Origin: Nitrospirota bacterium
Lineage (GTDB): Bacteria > Nitrospirota > Thermodesulfovibrionia > Thermodesulfovibrionales > SM23-35
NCBI GenBank assembly: GCA_018262395.1
Contig: JAGSYM010000014.1
Location: 1-11,734, forward strand
DNA length: 11,734 nucleotides
Direction of reading: 5' to 3'
This document shows positions 8,058 through 11,734 of this stretch, piece after piece. The position numbers and the translations under genes were made by a program. The first letter of the stretch is position 1. Each line of letters starts with the position of its first letter. A model generated the notes under the pieces. It saw only the letters and a program-made list of their open reading frames with translations. It had not been told where the DNA came from and searched no databases.

Positions 8058-8279
8058 ATGGCAGAGATAAAAGTTGATTGTACCAATGAAACCTGTCCAG
8101 TTCCCTTAGTGGAAACGAGAAAAGCCCTGCGGAAAGCAAAAGAGGGTGATATAGTGATAGTTACCGGTACTCATCCAGCGTCAAAGAAAGAAATACCGAT
8201 GGCGGTTAAGGCATTAGGCTTGGAATTGCTTGATATCAAAGAAGACGGCAATGTCTGGACAATCAGAATTCGCCGATAG
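8058..8279 (+). CDS. TusA-like sulfur carrier protein
   Basis: A 73-residue TusA/SirA-family protein (two-layer alpha/beta fold), which carries sulfur as a persulfide between enzymes in the cytosol. The family motif CPxP is present as C13-P14-V15-P16, with C13 the expected persulfide site. A second cysteine, C8, lies five residues earlier. The remainder (THPASKKEIPMAVKALG...GNVWTIRIRR) fits the family, and length is typical. The ribosome site AGAGGTG (8044-8050) sits seven bases before the ATG. It is first in a four-gene operon with DsrE-like, IscS-like and IscU-like genes (8 bases to the next). Context suggests it hands sulfur to or from the DsrE-like protein and on to the scaffold. Homologues are split into TusA, YedF and YeeD types, and I cannot say which this is, so no symbol is given. 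Confidence 0.88.
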   Translation: MAEIKVDCTNETCPVPLVETRKALRKAKEGDIVIVTGTHPASKKEIPMAVKALGLELLDIKEDGNVWTIRIRR

Positions 8280-8287
8280 GGGGAGTC

Positions 8288-8707
8288 ATGGCAAATAAAG
8301 CGACCATAATAGCACACAGTGGTGATATGGACAAGATATACAGCGCCTTAATCATTGCCAATGGTGCACTTGCTATGGGAATGGAGGCATCTATCTTTTT
8401 TACGTTTTGGGGGCTCCAGCGGTTAAAAAAGGGTGGCTTGGAAAAAGGCCCCCTCTCAAAAATGAATATGCTTGGTCTGGGTAAGCTGATGGTAAAACTC
8501 AAGATGAAGAAAGTAGGGGTTGCCACTTTGGAGAGGCTCCTGCAAGACTTCAAAGAACTGGGCGGCAAAATACTTGCCTGCGACATGACGATGGAGATCA
8601 TGGGAATCAAGAAAGAAGAACTCAGGGACGATCTCATATCGGATTACTGTGCCGTTGGCACTTATGTGAATGAGGCAAGAGATTCATCGATTACTCTTTT
8701 TATCTGA
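8288..8707 (+). CDS. DsrE/DsrF-like family protein (COG2210 type)
   Basis: A 139-residue DsrE-superfamily protein, probably a thiol-based sulfur carrier. The N-terminal KATIIAHSGDMDKIYSALIIANGALAMGMEASIFFTFWG pattern (split here only by helices) is characteristic of the COG2210/DsrE2 branch. The central Lys- and Gly-rich stretch, and C98 in ILACDMTMEIMGI, the conserved persulfide-type cysteine, fit the same branch; a second cysteine, C121, is in DYCAVGTY. There is no clear membrane segment beyond one moderately hydrophobic helix (residues 20-32). An AGGGGGAG ribosome site bridges the preceding stop and this ATG, and its TGA overlaps the next gene's ATG by one base. Genetic linkage of tusA and dsrE-like genes is common in sulfur oxidisers and reducers (family knowledge), which supports a relay TusA to DsrE or the reverse. 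The exact partner is inferred. Confidence 0.85.
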   Translation: MANKATIIAHSGDMDKIYSALIIANGALAMGMEASIFFTFWGLQRLKKGGLEKGPLSKMNMLGLGKLMVKLKMKKVGVATLERLLQDFKELGGKILACDMTMEIMGIKKEELRDDLISDYCAVGTYVNEARDSSITLFI

Positions 8708-9906
8708 TGAGAGGAGAAGAATTGTTCGCAAATCGCATCTATTTCGACAATTCAGCTGCTACCCGTCTGGATGAGCGTGTGTTAGATGCAATGAAGCCAT
8801 ACTTCTTTGAGAATTATGCAGTTGCAACCTCCGAGTTTGCCTATTCGGAGGGTATCAGTGCAAGAGAGGCTTTGGACGATTTACGAAGTGTTCTTGCTAC
8901 ATCTCTTGGTGCTAATTCAGACGAATTTATATTTACCTCAGGGAACACTGAGTCTTCTAATATCGCTCTTAAAGGTGTAGCTCTTGCACTCGGTAAGAAA
9001 AAAGGTACCCACATTATAACGTCGAAAATTGAAGATTTCCCGGTACTACATAGTGCGCGAGCGTTAGAAAAGCGAGGCTTCCAGGTAACGTATTTAAAAG
9101 TGGACAGCAATGGTTTTGTTGACCTCGATCAACTGAGAGATGCTCTTACCGACAAGACTATCTTGGTCTCCATTCAGCATGCAAACCAGGAAATTGGAAC
9201 CATCCAAGATATTGAAACAATTGCGCATATTTGCAAAGAGAAGGATGTTCTGTATCATACAGATGCCACACATACCTTTACCAGAGTTCCTCTTGATGTA
9301 AGTAACATTCCTGTTGATCTGGTTACCGTATCTGCCCATACGATCCATGGTCCGAAAGGTATTGGGGGTCTTTATATAAGAAAAGGAACATCCGTAACTA
9401 AATGGATGGATGGCGGTTTTCAGGAATTTGATATTCGTCCGGGGTTAGAGAACATACCTGGTGCAGCAGGCTTTGCTAAAGCAGCTGACCTGGTGACTTC
9501 AGAAGAAACACTGAGACTGCAAGCTATGCGGGATAGAATCATTGACCGTGTGCTCACCGAGATACCGAATACTACGCTCAATGGTCATCGCCATAAGCGG
9601 CTTCCACAAAACGCCAATATCACCTTTCACTTTGTCGAAGGAGAATCAATTACCTTACATCTGGATATGCATGGATATGCTGTAAGCACAGGATCAGCAT
9701 GTTTTAGCCGATCCCTTGAAAGTAGCCATGTCATTATGGGTATAGGTGGTGATCACGAAAGAGCGCATGGCTCGATACGGTTTACCTTCGGGCGTTATAA
9801 CACCATCAATGAGGTTGACGATATCGTTGGAACGCTGGGTGAAATCGTTAAGGAGCTCAGAAAGATCAGCCCTCTTGGGAAAGAAAAAATGGAGGAATCA
9901 AAATGA
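8707..9906 (+). CDS. NifS/IscS-like protein lacking the PLP lysine
   Basis: A 399-residue class V aminotransferase-fold protein, clearly homologous to cysteine desulfurase along its full length (YFDNSAATRLD, FTSGNTESSN, VEGESI, STGSACFSRSLESSH, SIRFTFGR). The lysine that forms the PLP aldimine (SAHK in the family) is T212 (SAHT, codon ACG at 9340-9342). Other pocket positions also differ: E. coli IscS His104 aligns with D110, Asn155 with Q161 and Gln183 with H189. The PLP-ring Asp (D186), the sulfur-accepting C332 and the substrate-binding Arg near the C-terminus remain. Normal desulfurase chemistry is thus unlikely; a scaffold or sulfide/persulfide-transfer role with IscU is inferred. ATG at 8707 overlaps the preceding TGA, but AGAGGAG at 8710-8716 favours an in-frame TTG at 8722, giving a protein five residues shorter. 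It overlaps the iscU-like gene by four bases. An IscS without this lysine is known in Archaeoglobus fulgidus (Asp there). Confidence 0.92.
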   Translation: MRGEELFANRIYFDNSAATRLDERVLDAMKPYFFENYAVATSEFAYSEGISAREALDDLRSVLATSLGANSDEFIFTSGNTESSNIALKGVALALGKKKGTHIITSKIEDFPVLHSARALEKRGFQVTYLKVDSNGFVDLDQLRDALTDKTILVSIQHANQEIGTIQDIETIAHICKEKDVLYHTDATHTFTRVPLDVSNIPVDLVTVSAHTIHGPKGIGGLYIRKGTSVTKWMDGGFQEFDIRPGLENIPGAAGFAKAADLVTSEETLRLQAMRDRIIDRVLTEIPNTTLNGHRHKRLPQNANITFHFVEGESITLHLDMHGYAVSTGSACFSRSLESSHVIMGIGGDHERAHGSIRFTFGRYNTINEVDDIVGTLGEIVKELRKISPLGKEKMEESK

Positions 9907-10538
9907 AATTTCCATATAGTGACATAGTGTTAGAACACTTCCGCCACCCGAGAAATGTGGGGCAAATTGAAGACGCGGATGGGAAGGCAACAGAAGGAAG
10001 TCCTTCTTGTGGAGATATGGTTTCCGTATATATAAAAGTTGATCCGGACAAAAAAACGATCAGCGATATCAAATTTGAATCATACGGTTGTGCTTCCAAC
10101 ATTGCGACGGGTTCTATCATTACTGAACTTGCAAAGGGCAAGACGCTTGATGAGGCCAAGAAAATCAACTGGAAAACAGCTTCGGACGCGCTTGGAGGTC
10201 TGCCTAAAATAAAAGCTCACTGCTCTGTTTTAGCGGTAGAAGGTCTGCGATCAGCCATACAGAATTACGAGGAGCGCCATGGATTGGTCAGAGAGAAAAA
10301 ACCCACAACCGAAGAGGAGATACATAAGCGACTCAGGAAAGTTATGAATCCATTGTCAGGCTTGGATATAGAGCGAACCAACTTAGTGAAAGTTGTGCAA
10401 TTAAAAGATGGCACTGCGCATGTTATGATAGACCTGCCTCCCGACCATCAGTTTTCCAATTCTATAAAGGAGGAAATAAAAGAAAAGATTGAGCCACTTT
10501 GGGATATTAAGGAAGTCATTGTGGAATTCATAACATGA
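9903..10538 (+). CDS. IscU-like Fe-S scaffold fused to a DUF59/MIP18 domain
   Basis: A 211-residue two-domain protein. Residues 1-122 are an IscU/NifU-N scaffold on which Fe-S clusters are built. The three ligand cysteines are C36 (SPSCGD), C63 (SYGCAS) and C107 (KAHCSV), and the assembly-linked Asp38 is present. LPKIK at about 100-104 replaces the LPPVK chaperone motif. After a charged linker, residues about 137-211 resemble DUF59/MIP18 (PaaD, SufT, MIP18), with the typical start EEEIHKRLRKVMNPLSGLDI and the end IKEVIVEF. The cysteine that many DUF59 proteins carry in a TxxGCP-like loop is absent; the loop reads LPPDHQFSNS. The ribosome site GGAGG (9891-9895) is seven bases before the ATG, and the gene overlaps the IscS-like gene by four bases, so the two products are probably made together. 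It is last in the operon; no terminator is evident. The fusion implies cluster assembly and delivery in one polypeptide (inference). Confidence 0.88.
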   Translation: MKFPYSDIVLEHFRHPRNVGQIEDADGKATEGSPSCGDMVSVYIKVDPDKKTISDIKFESYGCASNIATGSIITELAKGKTLDEAKKINWKTASDALGGLPKIKAHCSVLAVEGLRSAIQNYEERHGLVREKKPTTEEEIHKRLRKVMNPLSGLDIERTNLVKVVQLKDGTAHVMIDLPPDHQFSNSIKEEIKEKIEPLWDIKEVIVEFIT

Positions 10539-10876
10539 TATTATGTTCTTTGCGCATTTCCATAAATCTTAAAAATCCAGAACGATAAGATATCGGCCCT
10601 TCTATTGTCGATTGTTTGTTTGAAAGTAACACTGATTAAGAATAATGAGGGTATCTGATAGACAAAGATCTTCACATAGTTATTGAAACGTTGGAAAATT
10701 TTTACCACCGTGTATTTCCTGTTGATATGTGCATACCGGATTGCTTGTTGGGTTAGGAAAAAGTACCTTTCAAAACAAACAGGGCAGATGCCTTCCTGCA
10801 AGCAACGCTTTCTATCCATTTGTTATGAGTGTCACATTCTGTTGGAAATTCTTGTGTGTCAGTTGCATATCCTTCA
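10539..10876. other. Gene-free stretch between sulfur operon and IS element
   Basis: No coding region here can be supported. The open frames are short, cysteine- and aromatic-rich or run into the IS hairpin. A small dyad (CGATA AGA TATCG, about 10583-10595) lacks a T run, so it is not a convincing terminator for the operon. The stretch may be a decayed remnant. Confidence 0.5.
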
Positions 10877-10898
10877 TGCGTGGATAACGAGTGAAACT

Positions 10899-10918
10899 CC
10901 CCGCCCCTTGGGGCGGGG
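10899..10918. repeat. IS right-end hairpin
   Basis: CCCCGCCCC (10899-10907) pairs perfectly with GGGGCGGGG (10910-10918) around a two-base TT loop. It lies just past the tnpA stop codon and is followed on the plus strand by CAT, as is the other terminal hairpin. This is the subterminal structure recognised by the transposase. Confidence 0.85.
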
Positions 10919-10926
10919 CATCTTTA

Positions 10927-10948
10927 GCACAGCTCAGAAGAGCTGTGC
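10927..10948 (-). other. Stem-loop over the tnpA stop codon
   Basis: GCACAGCTC (10927-10935) and GAGCTGTGC (10940-10948) form a perfect 9-bp stem with a four-base loop. The stem covers the last codons and stop of tnpA. There is no T run after it, so it may protect the mRNA end or act with the adjoining terminal hairpin rather than terminate on its own. Confidence 0.6.
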
Positions 10949-11362
10949 AGGCCCTTGCTCTATATCTCTATGATGCTTGATATACTTATCAATGATCTGG
11001 CGAGTCAGACGGTCTCCGACCCTCCTGACAAAATACCCATCTTCCCAAAGTTCTCCAGACCACAACCTCTTCTTCAATCGCGGAAACACGCGGAACAATT
11101 CTCTTGCACTTATGCTCTTTATTGTTCTGACCACCTCACCTATCGAATGCTTTGGCGGAAACGATATCAATATATGTACATGATCCTCTGCTACTTCCAT
11201 CTCATCTATCTCAAATCCATAATCTTCACATATCTCCCGTATCAATTGTTCCGCACGTTCCCTTACCTCTTCACCAACAAATATCTTTTTCCGATATTTC
11301 GGGCACCATACCAAATGGTATGCTGTGTCATATACCGCATGACTCGCCCTCTTCAATCCCAT
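10934..11362 (-). CDS. tnpA: IS200/IS605-family Y1 transposase TnpA
   Basis: A 142-residue HUH endonuclease (REP/Y1 transposase family) that cuts and rejoins single-stranded DNA at the element ends, acting as a dimer. The metal-binding HUH motif is H61-V-H63 in EDHVHILISF. The nucleophile is Y127 in RQIIDKYIKHH, the same number as in the well-studied IS608 enzyme. The start SHAVYDTAYHLVWCPKYRKKIF is the classic family N-terminus. Length is normal and the frame is intact, so it is probably active. The residue four after the Tyr, often Gln in relatives, is His131. ATG at 11362 gives the family start. The ribosome site is poor, and an upstream ATG seven bases away in another frame could interfere; low translation is usual for IS200. 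It runs opposite to the sulfur operon. Confidence 0.93.
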   Translation of the reverse strand: MGLKRASHAVYDTAYHLVWCPKYRKKIFVGEEVRERAEQLIREICEDYGFEIDEMEVAEDHVHILISFPPKHSIGEVVRTIKSISARELFRVFPRLKKRLWSGELWEDGYFVRRVGDRLTRQIIDKYIKHHRDIEQGPAQLF

Positions 11363-11402
11363 GCTTCATGTTATACCATATCCTCGCAAGGACCTTTGTG
11401 GA

Positions 11403-11427
11403 TAAGGGAGACTTCCCGTCTCCCTTA
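11403..11427 (-). promoter_or_regulatory. Leader hairpin upstream of tnpA
   Basis: TAAGGGAGAC (11403-11412) and GTCTCCCTTA (11418-11427) form a perfect 10-bp stem with a five-base loop, between the left-end hairpin and the tnpA start. In IS200 a leader stem-loop shields tnpA from outside transcription and lowers translation (family knowledge); this one is in the right place for that role. Confidence 0.6.
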
Positions 11428-11455
11428 TAACCCTCTGGGTATGGCATGCATTCAT

Positions 11456-11475
11456 CCCCGTGGCAAGCCACGGGG
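11456..11475. repeat. IS left-end hairpin
   Basis: CCCCGTGGC (11456-11464) pairs perfectly with GCCACGGGG (11467-11475) around AA. It lies upstream of tnpA. The outer CCCCG/CGGGG pairs are shared with the other terminal hairpin, as expected for the two ends recognised by one transposase. Confidence 0.85.
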
Positions 11476-11644
11476 CATACTGCAAATTTCTTCGTTAACT
11501 TGGTATCTCCCCCATTTGCGTGGATAAAGAGTTAGAAATGGGCGCAATATCCCCAAATTCTTTTCACAGCCTGCGGCTTGATGTATGATAACGAGAAACC
11601 AGTTAATACCTTGTTCGGCTGGCATTGATAAAGGGGGTATACGC

Positions 11645-11734
11645 ATGGACATGTGGAAGTTCTTTAACATCACGCATCGGGAGCACATTCTCTGCAATCC
11701 GATGAGTCTTGAGAAACTTGAACAGCTTATCACA
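11645..11734 (+). CDS. Start of a probable SAM-dependent methyltransferase (3'-partial)
   Basis: Thirty codons are visible before the window ends. The N-terminus (MDMWKFFNITHREH, then ILCNPMSLEKLEQLI) resembles class I methyltransferases that begin with a W-x-x-F-x-x-T-H-R-x-H segment and a CNP motif ahead of the Rossmann fold. The SAM-binding GxGxG loop would lie beyond the window, so the call rests on the N-terminus alone. An excellent ribosome site, AAGGGGG (11631-11637), sits seven bases before the ATG. The 110 bases between the IS-flanking repeat and this gene hold nothing else I can support. It could be further island cargo or resumed chromosome. Confidence 0.6.
   Translation, partial: MDMWKFFNITHREHILCNPMSLEKLEQLIT

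Larger units (their letters stand above)
10890..11490 (-). mobile_element. IS200/IS605-family insertion sequence (tnpA only)
   Basis: A compact element of about 0.6 kb. It has a Y1 transposase gene on the minus strand, with a strong hairpin outside each end: 10899-10918 beyond the 3' end of tnpA and 11456-11475 upstream of it. No tnpB accompanies it, so it is the IS200 type. Elements of this group move as single strands, recognising these hairpins, and leave no inverted repeats or target duplication. Exact ends cannot be fixed by eye; the given limits are approximate. Confidence 0.85.
10877..11536. repeat. 20-base imperfect direct repeats flanking the IS
   Basis: TGCGTGGATAA occurs at 10877-10887 and 11517-11527. 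With the next nine bases the two copies match at 17 of 20 positions (10877-10896 and 11517-11536). They lie just outside the terminal hairpins of the IS200-like element. A related TTGTGGATAAGGGAG (from 11396) lies inside its leader. The origin is unclear, because this IS family makes no target duplication. Confidence 0.55.
6371..11734. mobile_element. Left part of a putative tRNA-Arg-integrated genomic island
   Basis: The intact tRNA followed by an integrase that reads into it marks one island end (attL, probably within about 6373-6409). The regulator, sulfur operon and IS element lie on the island side. I found no second copy of the tRNA 3' end to the right, so the other boundary is outside the window or lost. 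The rightward extent is therefore inference; the sulfur operon could in principle be old chromosome. Confidence 0.5.

Noticed and set aside
9340..9342. K-to-T change in the IscS-like protein as a mere sequencing error (AAG to ACG)
   Set aside because: Three further cofactor-pocket positions are altered in the same protein, so a single base error does not explain the pattern, though reads should still be checked.
10541..10819. Minus-strand open frame of 92 codons with a CPVCF segment
   Set aside because: It has no ribosome site, no recognisable domain and low-complexity aromatic content; a zinc-ribbon reading would rest on one CxxC.
10683..10973. Plus-strand open frame of 96 codons
   Set aside because: It runs from unrelated intergenic sequence through the IS terminal hairpin into antisense tnpA, has no ribosome site and shows no family resemblance.
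10877..11527. Replication origin suggested by three DnaA-box-like TTATCCAC motifs
   Set aside because: No AT-rich unwinding region, replication gene or ordered spacing accompanies them; they are better tied to the IS flanks.
11452..11733. Minus-strand open frame of 93 codons at the right edge
   Set aside because: It starts near the IS hairpin and is antisense to the methyltransferase start, which has a clear ribosome site and family-like N-terminus.
6373..11734. A second att copy (tRNA 3'-end repeat) within the window
   Set aside because: Scanning by eye for the T-arm and acceptor sequence found no repeat; an exact computational search for bases 6373-6409 would settle it.
1..11734. CRISPR array or other regularly spaced repeat array
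   Set aside because: No series of spaced identical repeats was seen on either strand.

Overview
The window looks like bacterial chromosome of moderate GC. It combines a Lon-like AAA protease, an ACSS3/PrpE-type acyl-CoA synthetase, a TIGR01212 radical SAM protein and sulfur-carrier genes. That mix suggests an anaerobe or micro-aerobe, possibly Nitrospirota or Desulfobacterota, but no phylogenetic marker here allows a firm placement.

Layout. (1) 1-2220: a COG1067-type Lon-like protease, cut by the window edge and broken twice. The coiled-coil linker is missing with a frame change near 573-594, and a 40-bp tandem duplication at 1174-1253 changes frame again. The two 40-bp copies differ at five bases yet encode the same peptide, which points to a join between two alleles or strains. 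(2) 2284-3210 (+) TIGR01212 radical SAM protein, convergent with 3223-5121 (-) propionyl/acetyl-CoA synthetase; a terminator hairpin overlaps both stop codons. (3) 5255-6088 (+) aldo/keto reductase with Glu at the usual catalytic Asp position. (4) 6336-6409 tRNA-Arg(CCT), with a tyrosine recombinase (6371-7540, -) whose last codons are antisense to the tRNA. This is a typical island insertion boundary. A 71-aa XRE-type regulator (7548-7763, -) precedes it in one operon, behind a perfect-consensus sigma70 promoter that carries a perfect operator-like palindrome. The predicted transcript start falls on the ATG, so the mRNA should be leaderless. (5) 8058-10538 (+): a tightly packed four-gene sulfur operon behind its own strong promoter: TusA-like carrier, DsrE-like protein, NifS/IscS-like protein, and IscU fused to a DUF59/MIP18 domain. 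(6) A 340-bp stretch without a supported gene, then a compact IS200-type element (about 10890-11490) with tnpA and terminal hairpins. (7) 11645 to the end: the start of what looks like a SAM-dependent methyltransferase.

The most interesting point is the IscS-like protein. The lysine that binds PLP in cysteine desulfurases (motif SAHK) is Thr212 here (SAHT). Three more cofactor-pocket positions are also changed (His to Asp110, Asn to Gln161, Gln to His189), while the sulfur-accepting Cys332 loop is kept. Together with TusA, DsrE and an IscU-DUF59 fusion, this suggests an Fe-S or sulfur-relay module that is fed persulfide or sulfide rather than making it from cysteine. Its position beside a tRNA-targeting integrase suggests it may be cargo of an integrated island, but the far end of that island lies outside the window.
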